Source of the DNA: Melanocharis versteri
Taxonomy: Eukaryota; Chordata; Aves; Passeriformes; Melanocharitidae
Assembly (NCBI GenBank): GCA_013397845.1
Contig: VZTG01002000.1
Span: 673,430-737,429 of the forward strand
DNA: 64,000 nt
Reading direction: 5' to 3'
Shown: in pieces, positions 15,201 to 26,600 of the stretch
How the letters are laid out: every line of letters begins with the position of its first letter
Numbering within the stretch: the first letter of the stretch is position 1
The notes under the pieces: model-generated
Seen by the model: only the letters and a program-made list of their open reading frames with translations
Databases searched by the model: none
Told to the model about the DNA's origin: nothing
Program-made: the position numbers and the translations under genes

Positions 15201-17581
15201 TGGAACACTACTTTAATTTTCTTTAAAAGATACATAGCAGTGGACTGAGAAGTTGGAGTAAGATTTCCAAGCAATACAAAATCAGGGATTTGCAAATACA
15301 TTCCATTGCAGAACTTCAATGCACTGTGTTTAACAAAGGAGTGTTCTTTCAGAAATTGAAAAAAAACTCTGATGTACTTCAATGATGAAAAAAAAAAAAC
15401 AACAAAACTCACAGAACCTTTATAAGAAGAGGTGTTGTGGATTGATAACCACTTTGTTGCAGTGGCAAAATTCCACTATGAGTAATTTCATCTTGCCTAC
15501 TCAAATTACACTAATGTTATGACTGGAAAAATGGTGCTTAGCATATTAGCAACAAAAAGTTAACATGTTTAGCTTTTTTGATGGAAGTAAGAGCCCTGTA
15601 ATTTGGTAGTGCAATAAATAACAGGTAATTCCCTAAGTTTCATTAAAATTAGCTTTTTTTAAAAATTAAACTAATGAAGTTTATATAAAACCCATCAATA
15701 ATCAAGTCTTCTCCTAAAGTATTTTTCTACACGAACCTTGAACAGATAATGTGCTAGTTCCAGCTCCTTGCTCCGGCATACCACATGCAATTTTATCCTC
15801 AGGAAATGCCAGTCCAGAGCCTTTCAAAGCAATGAGGTACTTTTCATGACTTTTCTTTGCACATGCATTCTCTCCAACACCTTGAATACATATACAAAAC
15901 AGTATTAAAGCACAAAAGCAACTCCTTGGTTCATACGCTTCATACGCTACACAAGCAATCTAAAAAATGGCCCACAATGTTTTAAATTAATAACACATAT
16001 TCTCCATTCCAAGAGTCCAGATAAGCATGTCTTACTTTCCATTCTCTTTCTGTATTTCTGTATCAGGAAATCCATCACATATAGGAAACAGAAGTAATTA
16101 CATTACTTCCATTCAAATATTATAACAGGAGAGAAAAAGGAAGGAAAGAATAAAGAGAACTGCCCCTGAGGCAGCTTTACTAAGTGTTTCTCCTTTCAAA
16201 CAAAGATTTGGAGATTGCCTGTTCTTTAACTAGCTGCTGCCCAAGCCAGTTATGGCAACTTAAAACTACAGTAATTACTATTTGTTCCATACCTATGCAA
16301 AGGACCCTTAGTCACAAGAAAATAATATGGAGTTTATTTAAACTAGGGGTTTAGGGTTAGTTGTGACTGGGCAACATTTTCAGGTTCATTGTGATTTGGT
16401 ACAATGAAGGGGCAGAAAATGTTTAAGAAAAAAAAGATTAAAAAGGCTTTGCACAGAAATGCAGGACAGACGATGGCTTTTTGCCATTCAGGTCTCTTCC
16501 AGTAATCTGTGAGAGCAGATCCCAAAATAAGTTAGACATGTTCCACTTTGAATAATATTTGTTATGCCTAATTTGGAAGTACTAAGCTACCATGTTCATG
16601 TCACTTTGAAGAGAATGGATTTCTTATAAAAACTTTTCTGAAAAGATGTTTCTTTATACCTTTATTTGGGACACAGACCAGATGTTTGCTCTTACAGGTC
16701 TTAATAACAAATGTTTCTAGTCACTCCTGAAGCTCACTTTCCTATCAATGTAATATCCTTAAAAATATGGTTTTGTTCTGTTTTGAGATGTCATATAAAA
16801 ACATGCAGAAACTGAAGCTATAAACAAAACTTATGCCCTTAATTCTTCATAATTTGAAAATCTAATTATTAGAAATAACACAAACATACCAGAGCTAAGA
16901 TCTTTGTAGTACTGTTGGCTAGTTAAAACCTGGGTAAGAACCGATCTCATTGCACCTCCCATTTTGGTCAAGTCTTCTAGGAAGGAAACATGAGGCTCCA
17001 AAACCTGAAGGATTTTATGAAGGTCTTTCTCTGAGGGCAGATCAAGAGCTGAAAAGCACATAAGAAGAACTTTTGGTGTAGATGTAATATAATTCAGCCA
17101 AGACCGTCACAAGCAGAACAGTTACGACCACCGCAAATGAAAATAATTTATACATTCATAATGCTCTGAAATTCACACACACACCAATTTCAAACTATAC
17201 TTGATTTCATTTTCTGGAAGAGCTCAGCACAATGCTAGGTAACCCTTAAAACATATTTAAGCACGCCAGCAGGTAACAAAATCAAATCACCTAGTCAGGC
17301 TGTAATTTCGTCAGGAAGAGAGGTACAAAATACAATGACATAAACTATGGATAGCATTCACATACTGTGTCTTCATAGACTGCAAAGCAAGAGGTAACAG
17401 CACGGTAAGACATGCTAGATACATGCAAATTCAAAACATACCAGGCTCATTATATCCCTCTCTTAAGTGCTGAATCAGACTAAAGATGAACTGTGGAAGA
17501 ACTAATTCTGACATCATCAACAAGTCTTTTGGAACACATGGAACATTTGAATTTGATTTAATCCGGTGTCTTTTACAAAAC
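2983..17581 (-). CDS. UBR3: UBR3, E3 ubiquitin-protein ligase (partial, seven internal coding exons)
   Basis: UBR3 is a very large (about 1,900 residues in mammals) UBR-box and RING-type E3 ubiquitin ligase. Seven minus-strand exons join in one continuous frame: 17581-17442, 17048-16890, 15880-15737, 15111-15062, 12482-12416, 8636-8506 and 3211-2983 (920 nt, about 306 residues). Together they match the part of UBR3 just after the UBR zinc finger. Recognisable peptides include FCKRH, EDLTKMGGAMRSVLTQVL, KRKRVKLSS, DVLKHKCFLEELLFWTIKYE and FSNEELARQVTEECQLLDI. All junctions are GT-AG and the phases agree at each one. The first exon (start codon and most of the UBR box) and all exons after 2983, including the RING region, are missing from view: the first is probably in the 31,039-31,286 gap, the rest lie beyond the left edge. 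The gene is head-to-head with METTL5. Identification rests on remembered family sequence. Confidence 0.93.
5217..5338. repeat. 29-bp tandem pair running into a perfect 40-bp-arm palindrome
   Basis: Two 29-bp units (5217-5245 and 5246-5274, two differences) lead into a perfect inverted repeat. The left arm is 5257-5296, the spacer is two bases (CC), and the right arm is 5299-5338. The arms match at all 40 positions, then diverge. It lies in the UBR3 intron between exons 8506-8636 and 2983-3211. No transposon ends or target duplication were recognised. Confidence 0.93.
5833..6130 (-). pseudogene. Possible retro-pseudogene fragment, Lys/Glu-rich
   Basis: A minus-strand open stretch reads VKKKKAEEKFIEASKKSKVL, then EEKQKTRETDLRMTKDKAKN and MVEECKSSMSRALLKSG. 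It has protein-like composition unlike the flanking DNA. The same frame upstream reads RFVLEASLPALSDI before a stop. It does not fit UBR3. The parent gene is not recognised; it could also be chance in an A-rich stretch. Confidence 0.3.
8506..8636 (-). CDS. UBR3: UBR3 exon (DVLKHKCFLEELLFWTIKYE region)
   Basis: 131-nt exon, acceptor TTATGCAG, donor GTACTT. It encodes QSIMDVLKHKCFLEELLFWT followed by IKYEFPQKMVTFLLNMLPDQ and DYK. It is one of the most conserved stretches of UBR3. It ends on a codon boundary. Confidence 0.94.
8637..12415. other. UBR3 intron (3.8 kb)
   Basis: AT-rich intron; the AT palindrome at 10080 is the only structure noted. The 130-codon open frame at 11331-11723 is low-complexity and resembles no known protein. 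Confidence 0.8.
10080..10099. repeat. 20-bp perfect AT palindrome
   Basis: GTAATATTA and its complement meet around a central AT, giving 20 bases that read the same on both strands, within an AT-rich UBR3 intron. Confidence 0.75.
12416..12482 (-). CDS. UBR3: UBR3 short exon with basic KRKR linker
   Basis: 67-nt exon, acceptor CTACCCCAG, donor GTATTT. It encodes EDQDGSQGVGKRKRVKLSST plus TK, giving an acidic-to-basic linker whose KRKRVK could act as a nuclear-localisation-like patch (inference). One base is left over and is completed by the next exon. Confidence 0.88.
12483..15061. other. UBR3 intron (2.6 kb)
   Basis: No gene, RNA gene or mobile element recognised. Short homopolymer runs only. 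Confidence 0.8.
15062..15111 (-). CDS. UBR3: UBR3 short exon (GATATSGQGDSSDE)
   Basis: 50-nt exon, acceptor TTCAAAAG, donor GTGAGA. It encodes LAGATATSGQGDSSDE and ends on a codon boundary. The acidic DSSDE matches the start of the acidic/basic linker of UBR3. Confidence 0.86.
15737..15880 (-). CDS. UBR3: UBR3 exon (GENACAKKSHEKYLIALK region)
   Basis: 144-nt exon encoding GENACAKKSHEKYLIALKGS followed by a more variable stretch, GLAFPEDKIACGMPEQGAGT, ending STLSVQ. The donor is the less usual GTTCGT and the acceptor is TTCAAG. Phase matches the exons on both sides. Confidence 0.88.
16890..17048 (-). CDS. UBR3: UBR3 exon (EDLTKMGGAMRSVLTQVL region)
   Basis: 159-nt exon, acceptor TTTTCAG, donor GTATGT. 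It encodes LDLPSEKDLHKILQVLEPHV, then SFLEDLTKMGGAMRSVLTQV and YYKDLSSG. The frame is closed by one base from the preceding exon and leaves one base for the next. It is strongly like the mammalian UBR3 segment that follows REGYNEP. Confidence 0.93.
17442..17581 (-). CDS. UBR3: UBR3 exon: end of UBR box and following helix region
   Basis: 140-nt exon, acceptor ...TTATAG and donor GTATGT. One base completes the previous codon, then the frame reads FCKRHRIKSNSNVPCVPKDL, followed by a hydrophobic stretch to REGYNEP. The Cys and His of FCKRH match the last zinc ligands of the UBR box, so the rest of that domain must be in an upstream exon that I could not find between here and 31,038. Confidence 0.93.
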
Positions 17582-19423
17582 CTATAAAACAGATGAGAAA
17601 AATGTTAGCCAAGCACACCTCAGCAGTGTTAACATATACTAAGAAAAGCATTCCTTTTTCCATTTTTCAGAGAGTATATGCTTTTACACTAAACGTGGTA
17701 TGGAAATGGTATTCTGAAACTCCAACTACTATGTTCAAGCCCATTCTGATTCTGAAGCCAGAATATTATAAAGCTGCCAATTTTTTTTCTGCTGCTCAAA
17801 GTTCACAGATCTAACATCCCAGCTTCTTCCCAAACGTATCAGAAGTGTCTTCCATTGAACAGTTAGAAGAACACTGACTTTCCTCTCCTTTCTGTGACAT
17901 AATCAGAGGTTGGACTGATTTTTCAAGTCTCCATTCAGATAACGACTTTTAAAAATGTTTTCTGACAATAAAAAGGCATAAGGCTTTGCAGGATCAGTGT
18001 GTATTTCAAATGTACAGCAACTAATATTTACAAAATTGATACAAAATTGTTTCATTTAAAATGAAAAGAAAACATTTGTTCTTTGGAAAATTCCTGCATG
18101 GTAGTAGCTGAGGCTTGGCTAACGCACAGTGACATGATGTTGAGCCAAACCCCATTAGAGCAGACAGAATGATTTCCTACTCACTTAACATGAGCCTGAC
18201 TCAAGAGACACTGAATACTTTTCAGCTCCCAAGCTATTTTTAGAAAGGACATATACCAACATCAAAGAGTTATTTACCCACATCAAAAACAACATTGAAC
18301 AAAGAATAGTCTAAAAATACATCACACAAGAATAAACTTTACTGGAAAGATTCACTAGATTTTACCAATCATTTTTCAACACAAAAATTTAGAAAAAAGT
18401 ACAGCTTTGTATGAACATGAAAACTGTTTTCCAAATTTATGCCATAGTTTCCAGAAGCAGCCTGCTACTTTCTAGAACTTAAGCCTCTCTTCTTTGAGGA
18501 CCATTGAAGAATCACCTTCAAGAGAAGAAGGAAATAAAAGAAAGCCACAAAGCGAGTAGCTGAATCAAGAAAAAAAGGCAAATATAAAAAAAGAGGATAC
18601 AAGTCCAACAATTAAAATAGCAATTCACAAAAATGGCTAGCAAATTCACAAGATTAAAGATTAAGAGCTTCTCCTTTGCTTTTGCACATTAGAAATTAGA
18701 CTTTTTATTAAGAAAAGGTACAGAAGGACAGTACTAGCCAGTTGATTTGCAGTTCGTATATACACCCGATATATCCCTGGGAGGGAAAGGGCCTGACAGA
18801 AAGAGCTCAGTCATGACTGACAACTTTCTGTTAATTAATGTCCAAATAAACAGTGTTCACTTTTGCCTTCCACTTTTCATACTACATTCACAGAAGTTAT
18901 GAAAAGCCATTCTGTGCTCCTTCTTCAAGTATGGATAAACAGCACAATTTGCAACTGCAGGGAATTCAAAGGGACTTGTAAAAGTCATTCACTTTTTCTC
19001 TTTGGTCATCCACTTTTGTCTTTTCCACATACAGAAACCTGAACTGCTATAAACTACAAATGTGGCTTCATCTATGCTGAAATATGGTACTTCATATTTT
19101 AAAAGTAATAGGTTTCCCTTTCACCACTGTCCTCATAAGAAGGGATCAAAAGTAAATAAAGACCTAAAAGACACAAAAGCAAGGAATTACTACGCAGTGC
19201 ATTCTAAAATCTTTCACGGCCCACCACCCCCCCATATATGTTATGTTCTGTCAAAAGATGTTTTCACTGGTTATGATCGCAAGCTAAGGAAACCACTGTA
19301 ACAAAACACACAGGTAAAATAATTCTGAATCCCAGCTTCTGCTAAGCTCGAGGCTTCCTTCCACAGAAAATAAGCTCTGCTCTCCACAAAGCCTATGTCA
19401 ACATGCCAGGTCTGAACCCATCA

Positions 19424-19562
19424 TGACAGAATCACATGATGAGTTAGAAAGGACGCAGAAGGAACATCGCCCCCCCACCTTAAATGAATGGCACCTGCGG
19501 GAACCGAACCCATGATCCTGGCATTACTAACACCATGCTCCAAGCATCTGTGCTAATCTCAG
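19424..19562 (-). mobile_element. tRNA-Ile-derived SINE, TguSINE1-like (older copy)
   Basis: On the minus strand a tRNA-Ile-like head comes first, with a B box GGTTCGGTTCC at 19510-19500 and a remnant of the anticodon region. A CR1-like tail follows, ending near ATGTGATTCTGT. The A box is badly worn. The copy sits in the long UBR3 intron upstream of the 17442-17581 exon. Confidence 0.8.
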
Positions 19563-22500
19563 GGTCATGGATTAATGATCCCAAACTTCACATATCCTGA
19601 AAATGAAAGTTATGAATATGTCTTCTCTTGAGTCTCAAGAAAGTACTATTGAATTATAAAGTGTGCTATAATTGCTATATTAACACAGACCCTGAAAGAC
19701 CAATAAAGAACCCAAATTCAATTCCCTGTAAGGAAAAGTTCTTTCACTGTCACATGCACAAACCACAGCAGGTTCAAACAGGAAACGATTTCTAGATACC
19801 AGGCCTTAAACCTTAAAGTAGGAACACCAATGTAATTTTACAAAAGGCACCATAGTCTGTATTTATGGTTCAAAGGCTACAGCATTAAAGTAGTACAGGC
19901 CAGAATTACTCAAGGTTCTATTGCAGAGTGTTATACAAATCTTCTATAAATATTAACGAAAATGCCAAACGATGACTTGGAAGGTGTTCAGAGTTAGGAC
20001 AACAGCTGTTTTAACTAAAGAAGAGACTGAACCCCAAGCTGTGCGAAGGAAGAAAAGCTGAGATTTCTTATACAGGCTGAAAGAGACGCCTGGACAAACT
20101 TCTCAATGGGTTACATGGTCACTGGATAAACATCAGCCAAAGCTACCCCATAATCAGTTCCTTATATACCCCTGAAAGAACTTCCTTACCACAGCACCAG
20201 CTAAAGAATTCTACATCTACATAAATGTACGTTTCAAGATGCTTCTGAGACCATCAAAACAGGCTTTAATAAGCAACAAAAAGGAACATTGCCCAGATCT
20301 CTCCTAGTACCATCAAGCCTCAGAAATCCACCACTTGCAGCAGGTAGAAATCTCTAATGGGGACAATGAAAGGTGGATATAATCTCGATAAGAAATACAT
20401 TTTTTCTGAAGAAGCTCAAAAATAATGACGGAGAGGAAGACTGACTAGGTAACTGACAGATCACCTTGAGCTAAGCTTTTTAACTTGATTTCAATATTGC
20501 AAAATACTTCTTCCAACAAGCCTGTAGTTCTTATTCAATCTTTTAGCAGCTCATATTTCTTGTACTATATACTCTTCAAATATTTTTATTACTATGCCAG
20601 AGTGATATTTAAGAATATCAGTGAGAATGTCAATTCAATAGACAGAAATATTCAAGCCCTATGTATCTGAAGGTCCAGCATGGAAGTACTAAAATACAGG
20701 TCCACATGAAGACAAAAACCATAATCTTTTTTCCTTATTCTTTTCTCTAATTTAAAAGTATATTATGATTTTGATTTTCTATGCATTTTTCTACCTTTGA
20801 GATCACTTTTTCACAAAAAGATAAGGCTAATTCTAGTAAAAAGAGAGAAAAACCAGTAAACTTGTCATTAAATAAAAAGGTTTAACAAAGAATCTTGTCC
20901 ACATGACTTCAAACAAAATTTTGACATTTCTTATGCTGCATCAATATCTTATTTGTGAAATGCAGAACATTGCTGACATCTACATGAGTAAGGAATACCA
21001 TTTGTTTTAATAAATCTAAGCAGCATTAATATCTTCTGAACAACTTCCAGACTCATTCCATTCTTTCCTACTATTTCCATTTTTAATAATTCTACTGTGA
21101 ATTTCCAAAACACATTTTAGAAGTGGCTTCAGGTAAAATAACTCCTTCCCTTTAGCTTTGCAGCCTAGCGGAACTAGGTCAGTCCTGCCACAACTCTGTC
21201 TTCAGCCCTCTTATTTGTTCTAGCACTAGCACTTAACTGATCCTGTGTTAAACTAGCTCAGAAGCTAAGCCAGCAGAAGTTATTTACTTATAAGAATATA
21301 TAAAAAATTTTGCTGGGCCAGTTTAAATCCACTAACACTCACAGACCAGTCTCCTTGGAAATCACACTGAAATCCCCAAATCGTTTTGCCATTATCCCTT
21401 TCCTTGTTCACCTGACAGAGAGCAAAACACAGAGAACAAAATAAACCAAAACCCCAAACAAAGATATGTAGGAAAATGCCATCCTGGCCAACCAACACCG
21501 CAAGTAGATACAATGTTCACTGCGGAGGCAATTCCATCACTTCAAAGAAGAGTTTTTAAACCCCACACTTATCATAGCAGCAGATAAATGCCTTCAGTAC
21601 CAGTCAGACCACACCTTTACAGCTTTTGAACATTTGATCAGTCCTTCATCCACTACATCCCACAGTGTCTCAAGTTTCAGTTGCATTCCAGAAACTTGAC
21701 GTAAGTTCATGCATACACAGACGGACTATTTTTACCCTCACTTTTCTCTCACTGTTTTGTCCCCTGCCTCCCCACGTTTAAAAGTCATTTGATTTTACAC
21801 TGGATCATAAGACTGCCAAAAGAAAGCATCCCAGTTTCACAGTCTTAATAGTACTACAGCACTACAAGTACCTGACTCTGACAGAAGCTTTTAGGGATAA
21901 GGATCTGGGACACAAGCGACAAAATCCAAATGACAATTGCTGGAAATCAATTCTTAAGCAAAGAAAGTAAAGCTCTACTTGATCCTCCAATTCAGTAAGT
22001 CATACCTAAACTGAGTTCTTATTTAAAACATAATATACATTTCATATGTTCATTTATGGTATAATATACACTCATAGTGTATACCTCATGACTGACATCA
22101 TGCAATGTTTCATAAAGTATTCAAATGAAATTTTATAAATAAGAATTCAACACAAGTTTTTTTAAAAGCATGTATTCTGTCTCCACTGTAAAACTAACAC
22201 ACAAATACTATTCTTTCATACTCTGACTCTACAAAATAGATGCAAGATACTGACACTTTTTGAGTGCTACAATTGTTTCTGAGTTCTTATAAACCCGTTT
22301 CATGATTTCTTACGAACTGGTAGAGTGTTTAAATGTTTTTTCCTGCTTTTTCAGTTCAAATATCAAACCAAATCTTAATTCAGAACAAAATAAAACTTGC
22401 ATAATCAGGATTAGAAAATTACCTGGATGAAAAAGGGCTCTGATACATCGTAGCCTTGCTTTATGTGAATCCACTGTCCCTAACAATAATAAACACAATG

Positions 22501-23623
22501 GTATCTCTGAAGAAATGCAGAGAAATAAACCTACTGTTCCTATTAAAATTAACTTTAGCATGTTTCCCCCACACACCCTAATAACTACATTTCATTAGTT
22601 AAATTCCTTTCACCTGCAAAACAGGCTTCCAAAAGTAAATCAATGTGGAAATGACTTCAAGACCCAAGGAATGAGCGCTCTTTTGCTCTTTTTGAAAATT
22701 GCAGCCTACAGAGTTCATAGACAAAACTGAATACTTGCATTTCTGCTATTAGGGGCAAAGCCAACTGAAGAGATGATAGTCTAACTCTTCTAACCAGAAA
22801 ATCTCCAAAGTAGAGACAATAGAGTCAATAGTGGTGGACAATGAAATGCAGCAGAATAATTAATGGCTTCTCAAGAAAAACAAAAAACCCCCCCACCTTT
22901 AAAGGAGATCTTTCCAGGCTTTAAGCTTTCATGACGAAGCTCACTGGTCAGGTTAGAAGGCTAGAAATCACAGAATGGACTAAGAAGTTATTCCAATCCT
23001 TGCAGAACAAGAGAAGAGAGGCAATGACTCACTAGAAGCTCTCTTGGTGCTCAGCGTCACATTAAGTGAAGAAGCACACCTCAAAGAAGAAGCAGACAAA
23101 GCTGCTCTGCAGAGCATTTCTATTATCCTCTGCTAGCCCTCAGACATAAAACATCTTGTACAGTAGACAAAACTACAATGAATTTCATTAGTGTACAAGT
23201 ACCCATTATCAATCAGAAATAGCAGATTTGGCAGTTTCAATTATAAAGCCTTTTTTAAAGAAAAACTGAGTAAGAATGAGAAGGAATGGACTTCTGAGAG
23301 CTGAAGCTGAACTATGTTTGAAAGGAACAACAAAGTTGTTGAATTTGAGCATTTTGATAGCCCCAAGAGAGCAACTCCAGAGAGTAACACAACCTGCTGC
23401 TGCAAAAACATTCTTTAGAGAAAGGGCGGATGCTCTGGAATAAAATTACTGCATTGTAATTGCATCTAGAGTACAACTTGCTTTTACCTAGTTTGATTGA
23501 AAAGCCTCAATCTACACACAATTTGAAATATACTTGTACAATAACAGAGACACAGATAGATAGCTTACAAATGTAATACTCAGTCTCTTCAGTGCAGTTT
23601 TTTCAAACATCACAGTGACTGTA

Positions 23624-23658
23624 AAGTGAAGCCCTTACAAATCAAAAGGGCTTCACTT
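23624..23658. repeat. Short hairpin, 13-bp perfect stem
   Basis: AAGTGAAGCCCTT at 23624-23636 and its exact complement at 23646-23658, with a nine-base loop, in the long UBR3 intron. No poly(A) run or other RNA-gene signal was seen next to it. Confidence 0.7.
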
Positions 23659-26600
23659 ATGCTATTAATGGAAATACTAAGATTCTTTGAATTATCTTAA
23701 TTCATCTATTTGCATGTATGCATACAGTCTTCAACAGGAACTGCAGCCTTTTCAGTTGAGAAAAGAAATGTACTTCTTAAAGGACCAGCTAAATTTAGTA
23801 TTTCACTGTATTGAAGAAGGCATTGACGAGAACACTCTTCAAACTCAACTCGAAAAAGCAATCTTTATCAAGGTTAATATGAAAAAAGCACACAAGAAAA
23901 AGTATTTACATTCAAAATTCTTTCACAGCATGGAGTCTAAAGCTATCACCTTCTTTTTCCCTTCAACTGTGAACCTAAAGATAGAGGATTTAAGATATGA
24001 TGTATATGCTAATTCTGGATGCTTAACTTAATAATAGTTAGGATTTGGTTTTGCAGAGTTCTTAGTCTTACATAGCATCCACAAGCAGAATTACCAGCTG
24101 ACTTCAGAAGTAGACCTGAAAGACAAGTAGATCAGCAAATAAAATATCTGGTCCTGAGCCCTCATCATAGCCATGTCTGCCTACCCCTCAATCTTCCCAA
24201 ACCACTATAAGTGCATGCGCAGTCTCCCTGATCAGTTGCTTTCAGAGTCCCATCAGTTATCTACCTTGAAGTACATGGACAGTACATCTACTTAAAAGAA
24301 CAAAAATCAAGTTTTCAGAATAGAGTTAACAAAAACATTTTCTGGCCAACCATTTTTCCAAGAGAATTTAAGCAGATCAAACATATAGCATGTAGTATTT
24401 TGACCCAAATACTTCATCTGACAAAGTTCTAAGTGACTACATAGTGCTAGACAAATGCAAAAACAACCTTCATTTCTTCAGGATTTGAGTAAGATGTGTG
24501 CATTTTAATAATAGGTATCAACTTCAGCTTTAGCCAGGCCCTCCAACAGACAAGGTGCATATATAAGTAATTTGCAGTTTTCTTAGAAAGTATTTGTGTT
24601 TCATGCCAGAGCTATTATCAGTGCAGGCACTGTGCAGAAACAAAGAGGTGCATCCTGAAGAAGGCAACAGAGTTCATTCAGTCCTTGTTACTGTAATAGC
24701 CATTTAAGTATCTCTATTAATTCAATGCAAAGAAAATCCATTGTTTTCAAGGCTTAGTACCATAACCCTCTACAGAGGAAGGCACCTAAGATACTATTAT
24801 TTAAAATCACCTGCAGCTGTCAGATACCATTCCAGGATTTTTTAAAAATATAAAATTCCTGATATTGTACAATTGATAAGGAAGTATGGTCTGAAATCTG
24901 AATAAACCTATATGGTCATTAAGAAAGATCTAAGAGACAATAGTTCTTTAGGAATGTGTTCCCTAAACGTACTCTCAAAATCACGTTTGTTCCACTGCCA
25001 ACAGATCCACTGCCAACAGCCCCATGTAGATCAGATATATACCAGACAAGTAACACTTCCCCGTGACGTAGTAAACTTAAAATCCCAGACAGATGATAGG
25101 TCCATAAAAGGTATAAAAGCAGCTTTAGAATTTTGTTTAATCACAGTAAAGTAACCGAAAATCAACACTGGTTAGCCCAAATCTACACAACACTGCTTCA
25201 GAGAGCTCTAAAACACAGCTCTTCTGAAATTGAACATATACCAAGGCCAATTACAAAGCAAAGTCATACAATTAATAAGCCAAAATTCAGGCAAGGCAAG
25301 ATATAAAGCAGTCATATCTTGTGAACTCAGCCTTCACAGTACTGCTGTGTTCTTCAAATCAGACAGGTCCTATCAGCAAAACCTTTGGGGTATAACCATC
25401 ACTTCAGTTTGTTCAGTAGCTAACACAGCAATAGTTCAGGCTTCTAAATATTTATAGTTATGTATATTGATATGTTTCAACATCTCACTGATGACTTTGA
25501 AACAACCATACATTATTCCAGAGGTATGTATAAAGTCTCCTCAGGTCACAGCTCTAAAGGCAGTGAAATAAAACTAGCACTTGGCTGTTAACCATTTGGA
25601 ATACATCTCAGCAACTAATTTAGAGGCTGATGTAGTCCTAATTAGAGACATTCTTAAAAGAAATCAAGTCAGGCAGGTTTGAGAGCTGACTGTATGCCAT
25701 GATAGACTTACTCAGCATGTTGATCTGCAATGTCTTTTGCTTTCCAAGGATAAGGCCTAACATGAAGCTCTATGTAAACTACTCAGTGGTACTGTGGAAT
25801 CCTAAGAAGCAATACATTATATTGAGCTTTATGTCTGGGAGAGGCATGAAGGAGGACAGAGGAAATAAATTATTTATAAATGCATGGTAACTTCAAATTC
25901 TGTGGTCCTTGTGAATCACAGTATGAATTCCTGTACTCTGTATGTGGATGAACATGGTGGAGGTTTTGTTCTGAAGAGTCACATCCATCATACGTGACCA
26001 CAGATTTATCCAGACTCTCATGCTAAGCTAACAGCCACTACAGCTCAGACTTCTCTTCAGTCCCTCCTTGGTAGCGCAAAGGACTTCAGAGGCAGAAAAG
26101 CTACGTGGAGTTGACAGAGAGCCTACAAAACACCATTTACACCAGCTCAGCAATCCTGAACACACAGGCATTTTTACGTGGTTTCATAAAACTCAGAGAC
26201 TAAACTAAAGTTGGCTACTTGTCTCAGCTGGTTGATAAAGCATCTGTTTCACAAACTTTTTGAAGAAAGCCTCAAAAGAGCACCCTTACCTCTTCGAGGC
26301 TGCATTACCAAACCTAGACTAGGCCCCGGAGAAGTGAAAACTTCTTGGTAACTGTTAAACAAGACAATTGATAGAGTCACACTGGAAGGGACAACCTTGA
26401 AGCAGCAACATGCTATATGGATGCTAAGCAGGTGATTTGCTGTCACAAGACACTCCATAAAATAACCACATAATCCACTTGGTGCCCATAAAATAATAAT
26501 TGCCTGTATGTCCCTAAACACAGTCACAAGCAGATCTGACTTTTTTGATGTTAAGTGGATCCCAGTGCTACAACCCTAGATGGTAAAAGAGACCTTCCCT

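Larger units (their letters stand above)
15112..17441. other. UBR3 introns between the four clustered 5' exons
   Basis: Three short introns (15112-15736, 15881-16889, 17049-17441) separate exons already listed. Nothing else is seen apart from an A-run near 15390. Confidence 0.8.

Noticed and set aside
19484..19562. Possible tRNA-Ile gene on the minus strand
   Set aside because: The tRNA-like part is joined to a CR1-like tail and has mutated arms, so it is a SINE head and not a functional tRNA gene.
22965..23040. Stretch with AATCACAGAATGGA resembling the start of a CR1 3' tail
   Set aside because: Only about 15 bases resemble the CR1 end and the rest does not follow the family, so it is not listed as an element.
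26249..26527. 92-codon minus-strand open frame in the UBR3 intron
   Set aside because: No recognisable domain, no splice sites fitting UBR3, and no resemblance to the expected UBR-box exon.
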